64,000 nt of DNA from Tolypothrix sp. PCC 7712 (GTDB taxonomy: Bacteria > Cyanobacteriota > Cyanobacteriia > Cyanobacteriales > Nostocaceae), in contig NZ_CP063785.1 of assembly GCF_025860405.1 (NCBI RefSeq), forward strand, positions 3,658,001-3,722,000, read 5' to 3'. A program made the translations under genes and the position numbers. Below are positions 45,023 through 58,887 of this stretch, in pieces; the stretch's first letter is position 1, and each line of letters opens with the position of its first letter. The notes below the pieces were generated by a model. The model had not been told where the DNA came from and ran no database searches. It saw nothing but the letters and a program-made list of their open reading frames with translations.

Positions 45023-46681
45023 TCACTTAATCACACCTGTATTAGCAACTCCCGCAATTTGAGAATGTTTAGATGGTAATAAATTCCAATTTAAGCGATA
45101 GAGTTGTAACGGCTGGTCTTGACCTTTAACTTGCACAAGTGGCATTTTTTCTACAGGTAAATTTCGAGCTTGAATCCGCTCAAATGTGGTTTGGGAGATA
45201 ACTATTTCTCCGGCTTGAGCAACGTTGCAGATTCTACTAGTGACATTTGTAGTATCACCAATAGTAGCGTACTGAATCAGTTTCTCTGAGCCGATATTTC
45301 CTGCCGCTACTTTTCCGGTATTCAATCCAATGTGAATTTGAATCGGTTGTTTACCTTGCTGTAACCACTTTTGATTTAACCGCATGACTGCCCACTGCAT
45401 ATCAATTGCTGCTTGTATGGCTCGTTCTGTATCATCTGCTTTGCGATAAGGCGCGCCCCAAATCGCAAATAAAGCATCACCAATATATTTCTCTAAAGTA
45501 CCTTCATATTGAAAGACAATCTCTTCTACCATCACCTCGAAATATTCATTTAGCATCGCAATTACTTGGCGCGGATGCATAGTAGAAGACATTTGTGTGA
45601 AATTACTAATATCAGCAAATAAAGCTGTAACTTCAGTATCAACAATACCCAAAGTTGTTTCTTCCTTCAGCTTTTTTCTCACAGGTTCGGGAAAGAAACG
45701 CTCTAGTTTATTCCGCATTACGGCTTCTGCTTGAATTTTCTTGTAGAGATTGGCATTATCAATTGCGATCGCAGCTTGATTAGCCAAAGCAGTCAAGAAC
45801 TCTACATCTTCGTCAGAATAAACATCTGACATCGATAAATTATCAACATATAATACCCCAATTACTTCTTCTCTGGGTTTGAGAGGAATGCACATTGAGG
45901 CCCGAATAGCTTGGACAAAAATAGATTCGGAAGTATGGAAGCGCTGATCTAAGCACGCATCTGTGGTGACAACAGCATTGCCATTTTGATATACATGATT
46001 AGTAATATTTTTGCTATAAAATAGATTTTCTATAGAAGTTCCTGAACGCAATTTTGCTACTCTTTGTTCCAACTGTTTTGTTGTTTCACTGACCAACAAG
46101 ATAACTGCTCGGTCTACATTGATAATCTCGAATAGTAAATCTAGAATTTTTTCTAACAGGCGATCAGGTTCTTCGGGTGAGGAAAGTTGTTTGCTGACTT
46201 CAAGTAAAATTTTTAATTTATCTACAGTGCGTTGATTACTACCGCGCTGTGATAGCCTTAACAGAGAATCTCTTCTGCCTGGAGTATCTAGTAAATCTTG
46301 GATGTTGAAGCGACCTTGTTCAGTGGAAAACTGTTTAATAATTGTTTCCGGAATAGGCTCTTCTTCACAACCATCATTTGTAGGTGTGCTGTTAAGTTTT
46401 TCTACGAATTTGAACTCTACGTTCCCACAATAAATCGAATCTCCATCCTTGAGTTCATATTGGTCAATTTTGACCTCATTTACAAAAGTATGGTTCAGGC
46501 TTTGCAAATCTTTAATAGTAATGCGATCGTCTGCAATTGTAATCTCTGCATGGTAACGGGATAAACTCTCATCTCCGATGACAATTGTATTGTCTCCGCT
46601 ACGGCCAATAGTGTTCATCCCCACAATTAATTGATGAACTCTTTCTTGAGGAGTTTTAGGAGCGTAGATTAAATATGGCAT
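45023..46681 (-). CDS. FHA-GAF-class III adenylate/guanylate cyclase
   Basis: A cytoplasmic cyclic-nucleotide synthase of 552 residues. An FHA domain (about 20-85, TIGRSGDNTIVIGDESLSRYHA) binds phosphothreonine. A GAF domain follows (about 150-320, SMCIPLKPREEVIGVLYVDN). The cyclase domain (about 345-530) keeps both metal-binding Asp residues in FADISNFTQ and YIGDALFAIWG, the Lys in LEKYIGD and the Asn/Arg in TTNVTSR. The position that usually reads T or D (YTxIGD) is Ala here (YATIGD), so substrate choice is less certain. The FHA domain links it to Ser/Thr kinases; a kinase gene follows upstream on the same strand at 47222-49150. Confidence 0.9.
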   Translation of the reverse strand: MPYLIYAPKTPQERVHQLIVGMNTIGRSGDNTIVIGDESLSRYHAEITIADDRITIKDLQSLNHTFVNEVKIDQYELKDGDSIYCGNVEFKFVEKLNSTPTNDGCEEEPIPETIIKQFSTEQGRFNIQDLLDTPGRRDSLLRLSQRGSNQRTVDKLKILLEVSKQLSSPEEPDRLLEKILDLLFEIINVDRAVILLVSETTKQLEQRVAKLRSGTSIENLFYSKNITNHVYQNGNAVVTTDACLDQRFHTSESIFVQAIRASMCIPLKPREEVIGVLYVDNLSMSDVYSDEDVEFLTALANQAAIAIDNANLYKKIQAEAVMRNKLERFFPEPVRKKLKEETTLGIVDTEVTALFADISNFTQMSSTMHPRQVIAMLNEYFEVMVEEIVFQYEGTLEKYIGDALFAIWGAPYRKADDTERAIQAAIDMQWAVMRLNQKWLQQGKQPIQIHIGLNTGKVAAGNIGSEKLIQYATIGDTTNVTSRICNVAQAGEIVISQTTFERIQARNLPVEKMPLVQVKGQDQPLQLYRLNWNLLPSKHSQIAGVANTGVIK

Positions 46682-47221
46682 ATTCCGCCCTCACTTTTCC
46701 ACATTTTTGAAAATTTCTGTCCTAAATTCAAGGATGAACTCTACAATATTAATAGTATTAAATTCACTCTTTTACCTCATCATTTCGGATTTTTTAGATG
46801 ACTAACTAGAAAATTTGTCATCAATTTATAGGTAAATTACGCAATTATAAGTTATCTAATGCTGAGAACAGGAAATTATGACAAACTGACAAGATTCCAT
46901 AAATTCGGAATAACTAATAACATGACAGATATCACATAACAAAAAATTGTTATCCCTACTATGGTTGAGAGTAATCGATAACTAGTTATGTAGTTTAATA
47001 ATTAATCAATGCTTGGCCTAAATATAAATTATCAAAACATACTTTAGCAGCTTCACTGCCAAGCAATTTTGTACTTTCTGAGCATGATATATTAACACCC
47101 TCTGAGACAACTTGTGTAAATTGTTGCAATCTGATACTACTTTAGGTGATAAGTAGCCTGGTGTAAATATTTATCTGAAGAGTTGACTAAAACAGAGTAT
47201 TTCAGCCTCATTCATTAATAA
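46682..47221. other. AT-rich non-coding spacer
   Basis: 540 bases between the cyclase and kinase genes. I see no gene, no strong hairpin and no assignable promoter. Confidence 0.4.
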
Positions 47222-49150
47222 TTACAAATTGTTGCGGTTATTTTCACCAGCAGGTGAGTTATTTATCTTATTTGTTGTTTCTTTTTTGGGCAGATTCTGA
47301 TTATCCTTTTGCTCAAATTGGCTTAATCCTTGCTTAGTAATATTTTCAGCCGCTTGTTTAAATATTGGTTCTAATTTATCTTGCCAGTATTTGATATTTG
47401 GCAACTTCTCTGGATGTTTTTTATAATCTAAAACCTTATCCCATTGACCTTGCGCTAATGCCGTATTGATATCATTAAATAAAGCATCTGCTTTCGCCCA
47501 ATCTTGTTGCCACTGAGCAATTATCGCCGCAGTTTCTTTAAAACCCGAAGAAGCTGTTTGCGGGACAGATTTTAGCAGTGCGATCGCTCCTGTCAAATCC
47601 CCTGAATCATATTTCTTTTTAGCTTGCTCCAACACCTTAGCTGTATCAGCATCATTCTCTGATGACTCTGATGTTCCAGAGTCAGTAGTAAATGGTTTGG
47701 AACTAAAGGGGTCTGATTCACTAGGTGATGTCGTTTTCACCCCGCTAGATTGAGGCTTTGGCTTCGGTAGCGGTCGAGCAGCAATCAGTTTATTATCATC
47801 AACTGTATTAATTGCAATACCTCTATCTCGTAAGCAAGAAACCCACTGTTCATTATTGGCGATCACATCCGAATGTGCCCAAGCTGTACGTCCGGAGTTA
47901 GCTTTAACTTCTACCCAACCCTGTTTTGTGCGTTTACCAGTAACCTCAAACTTAGTGTCACGCTTCACTGTCTGCACAATACTTTCAGAAGTAATTGCTC
48001 TTGGTTCCGAACGAATATTAGAATTACCAACCACAATAGCTAAACACTTGTTTTCGGCAATTGTATCGTTACCAGTTAGATGAGCAGCGAAATTTTTCAC
48101 GCTGGGATAAACATTTGTTACCAAAGCAGCTGCACCACCTGCCAACAACAGACCAATAATCAATGGTAAGGGGTCAGGTTTGTTCCCATCTTGACGCGCA
48201 GGTTTCCCAACTGCTTTATTGGCTGGCGCAACTGCAACAGTTTGCTGTGGAGAGACTTGAGACGTAGTTTTACTCTGTGGGTAGCTAGAATTTTGACGGG
48301 GTTGTACTTGGGAAGCTACAGCTACAGCAGGTGTCAATGCTCTACAAGCTTGCAATGCTTCAGCTGCACTTTGGTAGCGGTCTTTAAAGTGGTAACGTAC
48401 CATCTTATTTAAGACTGCTGCTAACTGAGGATTCGCAGAAACTGAATGCTGCCAGATAATTTCGCCTGTATTGGGGTCTTCTTGCAAGGCATTTGCTGCT
48501 AATCCTGTTAAAGCTTGAATAGCAATGATACCTAATGAATAAATATCACTATTAGGACGAGGTTTACCTTGTCCTTGTTCTGTAGGCATATAGCCAGGAG
48601 TACCAATAACTACCGTAGCTGTTGGTTGTCCTCCAGACGTAACCAAATTTGTCCGCAGTTGTTTAACTGCGCCAAAGTCTACTAAAACTAATTTATTATC
48701 ACTCGCCCGACGAATAATATTATCTGGCTTGATATCTCTATGAATCACGCCTTGGCTATGTACAAAATCTAAAATACCCAACACTTCCTGCAATAACTGC
48801 ATCACCCGATCTTCACTCCAGCGCTGATCTGGTAAAAGTTCCTCACCGAGGGTATTTCCTTCAATAAATTCTTGTACTAAATAGAATTCTTGATTTTCGT
48901 CAAAGTAAGCTAAAAGTCTGGGTATTTGGTCGTGCTTACCTAAAATTTCTAAAGTTTCCGCTTCACTATTAAACAAGCGTTTGGCTGTTTCAAAAACTTT
49001 AGGATCTGAACTAGCAGGTTTAAGATGCTTAACAACGCAAATGGGATTACCTGGCCGTCTAGTATCTTGAGCAATATAAGTTTGCCCAAATCCTCCCGTA
49101 GCTAGGACTTCAATTACTTGGTAACGATGATCTAGAAGCTTGCCAATCAT
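47222..49150 (-). CDS. Serine/threonine protein kinase with SH3b domain
   Basis: A membrane-anchored Hanks-type kinase of 642 residues. The kinase domain (about 1-275) has ATGGFGQTY, VVKHLKP Lys, VIHRDIKPDNI (about 135), LVDFGAVKQL and GTPGYMPTEQ. A linker leads to one membrane helix (about 332-352, LPLIIGLLLAGGAAALVTNV), then an extracytoplasmic SH3b domain (about 371-437, AIVVGNSNIRSEPRAITSES and QGWVEVKANSGRTAWAHSD) that may bind cell-wall peptides. A Ser-rich linker and a helical tail follow. Upstream of its start is a promoter region divergent with 49315. It may phosphorylate a partner read by the FHA cyclase, by inference only. Confidence 0.9.
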   Translation of the reverse strand: MIGKLLDHRYQVIEVLATGGFGQTYIAQDTRRPGNPICVVKHLKPASSDPKVFETAKRLFNSEAETLEILGKHDQIPRLLAYFDENQEFYLVQEFIEGNTLGEELLPDQRWSEDRVMQLLQEVLGILDFVHSQGVIHRDIKPDNIIRRASDNKLVLVDFGAVKQLRTNLVTSGGQPTATVVIGTPGYMPTEQGQGKPRPNSDIYSLGIIAIQALTGLAANALQEDPNTGEIIWQHSVSANPQLAAVLNKMVRYHFKDRYQSAAEALQACRALTPAVAVASQVQPRQNSSYPQSKTTSQVSPQQTVAVAPANKAVGKPARQDGNKPDPLPLIIGLLLAGGAAALVTNVYPSVKNFAAHLTGNDTIAENKCLAIVVGNSNIRSEPRAITSESIVQTVKRDTKFEVTGKRTKQGWVEVKANSGRTAWAHSDVIANNEQWVSCLRDRGIAINTVDDNKLIAARPLPKPKPQSSGVKTTSPSESDPFSSKPFTTDSGTSESSENDADTAKVLEQAKKKYDSGDLTGAIALLKSVPQTASSGFKETAAIIAQWQQDWAKADALFNDINTALAQGQWDKVLDYKKHPEKLPNIKYWQDKLEPIFKQAAENITKQGLSQFEQKDNQNLPKKETTNKINNSPAGENNRNNL

Positions 49151-49314
49151 AATCCCTCCCCAGTGTTAACACCTAATTTTCCAGATGCTAATCAATATCT
49201 CCAAATTTTCCTGCATGAAATCCGCTATCTTGAGAAAAGATTTGAATTAAAAATGCAGTTTTTTAATAAATGCAGATTGTTAATTTTTGTTTAAGCATCC
49301 TTTTTTGATTAGCA

Positions 49315-49809
49315 ATGCCACCCAAAATAAACAGATCTGTCGTATGGCAGCAGGCTGAAATTCTCATGCAGCCTGCCTTTATCCGCGTGGTCGATAATAT
49401 TCGCAAGCAACTAGATGTTTCTTCCTGGAAAGGAACTTATCATGATGTCTTGATTTGGCCTGCTAGCACCACCGATCAGACAAAAGCAATTGTGACTCAG
49501 CTGTTGCAAGAAATGGAAACTGCAACACCAGAACAAGCAGATGAGATTAAAGAGAGTCTTTCTCGTCTGCCAATGCCCCATCCAGGATATCATCTACGTT
49601 TACAGCGTCAAGAGCAGCAAGTAAATATCGATTTGTGGGAACTATGCTATCAAGTGTGTTTTCTTAACTACAGTCCCGCAAACCCTAATTCCGCAGGTGT
49701 TGATATTGATACTAGTTTAATTGATGAAACCGGAGAAGTAGATTGGTTAATTTTGGAAGCGAAAACTAAAGAGTTAGTTGAGCAATTGTTTACCAATTTG
49801 CCTGAGTAG
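49315..49809 (+). CDS. Conserved cyanobacterial protein, unknown
   Basis: A 164-residue soluble acidic protein. The N-terminus MPPKINRSVVWQQAEILMQP and the centre PMPHPGYHLRLQRQEQQVNI, with DLWELCYQVCFLNYS, look like a conserved helical protein of cyanobacteria, but I know no function. No signal peptide, no membrane segment and no catalytic motif are seen. It is divergent from the protein kinase and 110 bases before the HDAC-like gene on its own strand. Confidence 0.6.
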   Translation: MPPKINRSVVWQQAEILMQPAFIRVVDNIRKQLDVSSWKGTYHDVLIWPASTTDQTKAIVTQLLQEMETATPEQADEIKESLSRLPMPHPGYHLRLQRQEQQVNIDLWELCYQVCFLNYSPANPNSAGVDIDTSLIDETGEVDWLILEAKTKELVEQLFTNLPE

Positions 49810-49920
49810 GATGGGGGGAATAGGGAATAGGGATTGGGGACTTGGGACTGGGGACAGGGATTACCAATTACCCATTACCCAATGACAAACACCAAACGCC
49901 AAACACCAATTACCTAATTT

Positions 49921-50841
49921 ATGCTACCAGTCATTTATTCTGATGAGTTTCTAGAACACAAAACTGGAAATTACCATCCAGAATCACCACAACGTTTAAC
50001 AGCTATTGTCAACGCCTTAAAGCAAGCGCATTTTGCCGAAAACCTGATCTGGCGATCGCCTACACCAGCATCAGAAAATCCAGCACTAATGCCGATGTTA
50101 TCTAAAGCTCATACTCCAGATTACATCGACAAAGTCCATCGGATCGCCTTTGCTGGAGGCGGTTATTTAGATGGCGATACGCCAATTTCCCCCCGCAGTT
50201 ATGACGTAGCATTACTAGCAGTTAGCGCTTGGCTGGATGGAGTCGATGTAGTTTTATCCACAGAAAATCCAGCTTTTGTGCTATCTCGTCCCCCAGGACA
50301 CCATGCAGAAAGTGATATGGGTATGGGATTTTGTCTATTTTCTAATGCGGCGATCGCAGCTTTCCATGCCCTACAAAAACCAGGGATTAACCGTGTAGCT
50401 ATCTTAGATTGGGATGTGCATCACGGCAATGGCACTCAGGCGATCGTGGAATCTGAAGCACAAATTGCCTATTGTTCGCTACATCAATATCCTTGCTATC
50501 CCGGAACTGGTAGAGCATCCGAACGCGGCTTTCATAATAATGTCTTAAATTTACCCGTACCACCTGGTAGCACAATGGCAGTATATCAGCCACTCTTTGA
50601 AAACAAAGTTCTCCCTTTTTTAGCCAATTTTCAAGCAGATATATTAATTATCAGTGCTGGTTATGATGCTAATGCTGAAGATCCCTTAGCCAGCGTTAAT
50701 TTACAACCAGAAGATTACGGTTACTTGATCAATTATTGTTTAGGCTGCACTCGCAAAATTCTTGTTGGTTTAGAAGGTGGCTATGATTTGCCAACCCTTT
50801 CTCAATCTGTGGTAGCAACAATCGAACGCTGTTTAGTATAA
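49921..50841 (+). CDS. Histone deacetylase family metal hydrolase
   Basis: A 306-residue member of the arginase/deacetylase superfamily (class II HDAC-like). Bacterial members hydrolyse acetylated polyamines, small amides or lysine side chains. Zinc-binding and catalytic motifs are intact: RPPGHHAESDMGMGFCLFSN (tandem His), ILDWDVHHGNGTQ (Asp and His ligands), and ISAGYDANAEDPLA (third ligand Asp). LEGGYDLPTLSQSV is the end block. The start MLPVIYSDEFLEHKTGNYHP with ESPQR is typical. The real substrate is unknown. The upstream spacer is minisatellite DNA. Confidence 0.9.
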   Translation: MLPVIYSDEFLEHKTGNYHPESPQRLTAIVNALKQAHFAENLIWRSPTPASENPALMPMLSKAHTPDYIDKVHRIAFAGGGYLDGDTPISPRSYDVALLAVSAWLDGVDVVLSTENPAFVLSRPPGHHAESDMGMGFCLFSNAAIAAFHALQKPGINRVAILDWDVHHGNGTQAIVESEAQIAYCSLHQYPCYPGTGRASERGFHNNVLNLPVPPGSTMAVYQPLFENKVLPFLANFQADILIISAGYDANAEDPLASVNLQPEDYGYLINYCLGCTRKILVGLEGGYDLPTLSQSVVATIERCLV

Positions 50842-50879
50842 AGAGTGATCGATAGATGAACCGATCGGAGTGGCATGAT

Positions 50880-50975
50880 AAATTGCGTAGACGCAAAGCG
50901 GTGAGGTAGTGCGTTGGGCGGGTTCCCCGACTTGAAGCAACTACCGAACCCGGAGGGCTTTTCGTCAGACATCGC
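50880..50975. repeat. GC-rich interspersed repeat after the HDAC-like gene
   Basis: TGCGTAGACGCAAAGCGGTG, TGCGTTGGGCGGGTTCCCCG and a matching CCCGGAGGGCTTTTCGTCAG form a GC-rich palindromic array related to 12908-12970. The rest of 50976-51951 is AT-rich and shows no gene. Confidence 0.6.
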
Positions 50976-51951
50976 TCATCGAAATGTAAAGAAATATGTA
51001 TCTCTGCTACAAACAGCAAAGCAAGATAGTCGATGTTGGGATTGATTTCTGTAGCAAATGCCACTAAATTCAGCAAAAAAGCAATCTTTACAAGTCAGAG
51101 ACGAGGAATTAATCTGTATAGGATTTTTATTTGAGTTATGATTCCCTGAAGTTTTGTACTTTCTGCGATCGAGAAGCGCTATATTGCTTTTTCAGAAATT
51201 TCAAGCTGAATAACTCACCATTCGCGTAATCCAAATCGGAAATAATTAATTCCCAAAAAACCATGAAATTCCTACTATATATAGCTTTGGTTTTGGTAAT
51301 CAGAATAGAAAGCTTACACTTACCCGATTTCCCTCAAAGATTTCAGTAGGAATCTGAATGTATCGGTGCGATCGCACCGTCATCGCACTGTGAACTAACC
51401 ACGCCTCTAAAGGGTATATGGATAAAAGTTTGATGCGATTAATCCTTTTGTTGTAAGCCTTTTAACCATTTTGATGAATTCTTTATTTTCAGAATCGATT
51501 ACGCGAACGATGAGGAATAAATTTTATAAATAAATTTTTAGGTAAGACTAATAACACAATTACCTAGTAATTTTTTCGTAAACAATCCAAGTAAGCTTTA
51601 AAAGAATTTCGTCTCTATAGGCAGGTTTAACAGCAAAATATTGCTAATTACTTCTATAGATGATAATTATATTCGTGTTTTTTTATTGTTGCTATGGAGA
51701 CATAAGTGCTAAGTATTATTTCTATAGATGAGACGGACATTTTTTTAACAGCAAATAATTTGCAGTATGGTATGCAACCAAATACCAACAAAATTCATGA
51801 AATCTTCAGAAAGAAAAACTTTGAGATGTATTTTGAAATAGCTAAAGTTTTGTTAAGATGCAAATGCTAGGAGCTTTTCAACGGAATACACCTCTCAGGG
51901 TGTGGAGAAATAAAAAGCACTAGCAATACAGAGTTATAAAGGTGAAGCATA

Positions 51952-52089
51952 ATGACCACCTACATTTTTTTCAATGAAGCCCTTCAGATGCTGGCTAATG
52001 CCTATCTAATCTCAGCAGTAGTGCTAATAGCAGCTTCTGGTATAGGTTTAGCAGTAATAGAAACGATGGAAAAGACCGGAGAACGCTAA
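51952..52089 (+). CDS. Single-helix small membrane protein, 45 residues
   Basis: ATG 51952 is preceded by AAAGGTGAAG at 7-9 bases. The frame reads MTTYIFFNEALQMLANAYLI, then the hydrophobic core SAVVLIAASGIGLAVIE, and ends TMEKTGER at TAA 52087. One transmembrane helix with a charged C-terminal end fits the small subunits seen in thylakoid or respiratory complexes, but I cannot name it. It precedes the TerB-like gene by about 180 bases on the same strand. Confidence 0.5.
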   Translation: MTTYIFFNEALQMLANAYLISAVVLIAASGIGLAVIETMEKTGER

Positions 52090-52267
52090 GTTCTCACCTG
52101 GCTTTTCGTTCTCACCGATAAACCCATGACTTGTATGTGTTCATTGTGAAGAAATACTGGGAACAATAAACCATGAAAGTCTCACAGTGTTGCAGATTCA
52201 CCTGAAAGTTATCGAACATGCAGGGTACTGCTCCCCTATTGAAGACTCAATCAAGGAGCGCACTACT

Positions 52268-52717
52268 ATGGGTTTATTAGACACGGTATTGGGTACAGAA
52301 AGCCAGGCTCAACCAACACTCAGTCCATCAGAGGCTTTTGCTGCTATTACGCTCGCTGCAACAGCAATCGATGGCGATCTTGCAGAACATGAAGCTCGTT
52401 CTATTGCCTCAGTTCTATCTCGGTCTAAGCTTTTTAGAAACTATACTGACGAGATGATGAACAAGCTGTTTGATAAAATTCTTGGCATCCTGAGACGCCG
52501 GGATGGGATAAATGTTTTATTTAATTCAGCTAAACAAACTTTAACCCAAGAATTGCGAGAAGCAGCCTTTGCAGTAGCTACAGATTTGGTACTAAATGAC
52601 GGAATTTTGACAGAAGAGGAAACTAATTTTCTCAACGATCTGTACTTATCTTTGGGTATTTCCAGCGATCTAGCCCTACAAATTATGCAAGTTGTACTAA
52701 TCAAAAACCGTGGCTAA
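52268..52717 (+). CDS. TerB-like tellurite-resistance family protein
   Basis: A 149-residue all-helical protein of the TerB/DjlA-N type. The core AAITLAATAIDGDLAEHEAR and the second half AFAVATDLVLNDGILTEEET, with NFLNDLYLSLGIS, are the two acidic metal-binding repeats of the family (DGDLxxxE and DGxLxxEE). Such proteins occur near membrane stress and phage-defence modules, but no other ter gene is adjacent. The open frame begins at 52187, but ATG 52268 has AAGGAG 10 bases upstream and starts the typical MGLLDxVLG N-terminus, so it is chosen. Confidence 0.78.
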   Translation: MGLLDTVLGTESQAQPTLSPSEAFAAITLAATAIDGDLAEHEARSIASVLSRSKLFRNYTDEMMNKLFDKILGILRRRDGINVLFNSAKQTLTQELREAAFAVATDLVLNDGILTEEETNFLNDLYLSLGISSDLALQIMQVVLIKNRG

Positions 52718-53355
52718 ATATAATTTAGCTAGCAAGCTGGTTTGCAATTGTTATTACTTTTATATGTAATTATTTAAGCTTAAGCTTCATCAATCCTAAT
52801 TAGGTAGGCGATCTCCATATCATAATTTTGTTTGCTTAAAGTCTTAGATTTAAAGCACCAAAGGTATCGAAGGACAGGATTTTCAGCTTTCAGCACAGAC
52901 TTGCCAAATTATAACTGATTATCCGGACATGATATAAACACGCTATTTCCTTTCTGTCAATTTAGCAGATCTGAGGCAAATTCTATAATTTATGGTGTGA
53001 TGCTTAATATTTTGCAAAATTAAACATCCTATGCATCGTTAATCTTCTAACGATCAGGTTTTGTCTTTAGCTCAATCACTCATCTTTGGAATATTTGAAA
53101 AATAAGAGTTTAGTAAAAGTCCCACACATTAGGATTTGTAGGTGCATAGCCTAATTTCATGCCGAACATCTGAGTGATGAGTAGAGGTGAGTTTAAGCAT
53201 CACAGGCGTATTCGGATGAGATAAATACTCAGCCATAGATTCAGACCGACTCAGCCATTAAAGATGACAAAAACATCAAAAGCCTTACCTGATAGAGGTT
53301 TGATGTCTGATTGCCGCTATGGTAGAGAGCAGGTCAAAAAAAGTTGAGAAAAGGG

Positions 53356-53385
53356 TTGACGAAATAGAAAAACAGTTGCTAATGT
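53356..53385 (+). promoter_or_regulatory. rRNA operon promoter
   Basis: TTGACG at 53356-53361 and TAATGT at 53380-53385 are separated by 18 bases, a good -35/-10 pair about 180 bases before the 16S gene. The leader 53386-53563 should carry antitermination and processing signals. The non-coding stretch 52718-53355 upstream shows no gene. Confidence 0.6.
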
Positions 53386-53563
53386 AGATAAGTGCTGAGG
53401 CGAAGAGATGCCAAAGCAGCCGAACCGAGAAAAACAAATACTTTGAAAGCTTCAAAAACAATCCTCGTCAATTAAGATTGTTGGGGTAAGACCCAAAGAA
53501 ATCTAAAAAAAGAAATACAGGATTCCGAGACAAAAAGTCATCGGAGCCGCGAACTCGAAAGCA

Positions 53564-55052
<1,489 letters not shown>

Positions 55053-55373
55053 AGGGAGACCTACCCAACTTTGAAATCAATTGCAAACAGTCAATAGAGA
55101 CAAAGATGGTCTACTCTAGGTCGGTCGAGATTGGTGAAGAACTTTCAAAGTATTCTGTGTTCGGTAAATAAAAATGATTGCAAAGATCAATAGGTAAATT
55201 CAGCAATTGACGTGAATAACAGTCAAACTGCTGGAAATACGCCAGCCAGAACCTTGAAAACTGCATAGTAACGCGAAAAATAGCAGGCAGTCAAAAAAGT
55301 CAAAAGTCAAAAGTCAAAAGAAGGACCCAAAGACGAAAGACAAAAGACTGCAGATGTGAAACCAAATGTATTG
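55053..55373 (+). other. 16S-23S internal transcribed spacer without tRNA genes
   Basis: The spacer is about 320 bases. GACCTA near the 5' side and TAGGTC about 60 bases later form the D1-D1' helix. A boxA-like GAACCTTGAAAACTGCATAG is near 55250-55270. A short tandem run (AGTCAAAAGTCAAAAGTCAA) follows. No tRNA-Ile or tRNA-Ala cloverleaf is seen, so this is the tRNA-less spacer type found in some Nostocales operons. Confidence 0.85.
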
Positions 55374-58199
<2,826 letters not shown>

Positions 58200-58292
58200 C
58201 ATCAATCATTGGTTATTTCGCGTTACTTGCAGTCTTCAGGGTTTTGTTGACAGTTAACTGTTAACCGTTAACCGTCAACCAACCACAAGTTT

Positions 58293-58410
58293 TCCTGGTG
58301 TCTATTGCGCTGTGGAACCACACTGACTACATCCCGAACTCAGAGGTGAAACGCTGCTGCGGCCACGATAGTCTAGGGGTTGCCCTACGCCACAATAGCT
58401 CGATGCCAGG
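58293..58410 (+). rRNA. rrf: 5S ribosomal RNA
   Basis: About 118 bases starting TCCTGGTGTCTATTGCGCTG and ending GATGCCAGG. The ends pair with each other (CCTGG with CCAGG), and CCGAACTCAGAGGTGAAACG is the conserved loop B/C region. It follows the 23S gene after about 95 bases, which contain a palindromic TTGACAGTTAACTG / TTAACCGTCAACC segment. Confidence 0.95.
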
Positions 58411-58426
58411 TCTGTTTTTAATAAAC

Positions 58427-58465
58427 AAAGCCTCTCCAATAGTGTATGGAGGGGCTTTTATTATT
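58427..58465 (+). terminator. rRNA operon terminator
   Basis: AAAGCCTCTCCA and TGGAGGGGCTTT form a long stem around an 8-base loop, followed by TATTATTTTT. It lies 17 bases after the 5S gene and is a standard intrinsic terminator. Confidence 0.85.
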
Positions 58466-58648
58466 TTTATTGCTCAATAAATTAGACGCACAAGCCAAAA
58501 CTATACCATTCAACAGTGTATGAAGCATATCTGGAGGTGGTGCTACTTGTGACAAGATAAGATAGGGGTAAACTTTTATAGTAAAAATGACTAATAAAAA
58601 ATGCTAGAGTGGCATTAAAGTAATATTTGAAGCCTGTAAATCAATCTT

Positions 58649-58879
58649 GTGATTCCTTCTGCCTTCAACCAAAGACTACAAGACTTAGCAGACAACGTTG
58701 ATAAAGACTTTAAACTTCTTAAGGAATTTGAGGATGTACTCCGCTACGAAACTAATCCTCGTGTGAAAGCTGGCTATCGTATGGATATTGAGCAGCTACG
58801 AGAGTCAGCAAGTCGTTACCAGCATGAATATGAACAACTTAAACAATATCTAGCTACTAGTACAGTACGGCGGAAATAA
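58649..58879 (+). CDS. Small coiled-coil protein of the TIR module
   Basis: A 76-residue helical protein from GTG 58649 (no ATG is available). Its core KDFKLLKEFEDVLRYETNPR, with DIEQLRESASRYQHEYEQL, is closely related to the N-terminus of the coiled-coil-TIR protein at 60674 (KDFQLLKALEDRRRSEDDPR, DIEEIKKQI). This kind of shared small domain is used in bacterial conflict systems to join separate proteins through like-with-like contacts. The IS630-family element begins just after its stop, so the natural C-terminus may have been cut. Function is inferred from the neighbours. Confidence 0.6.
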   Translation: MIPSAFNQRLQDLADNVDKDFKLLKEFEDVLRYETNPRVKAGYRMDIEQLRESASRYQHEYEQLKQYLATSTVRRK

Positions 58880-58887
58880 GCAGACCA

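Noticed and set aside
55053-55373. tRNA genes in the rRNA spacer
   Set aside because: No cloverleaf, T-loop GTTCGAATC-type sequence or acceptor pairing could be found.
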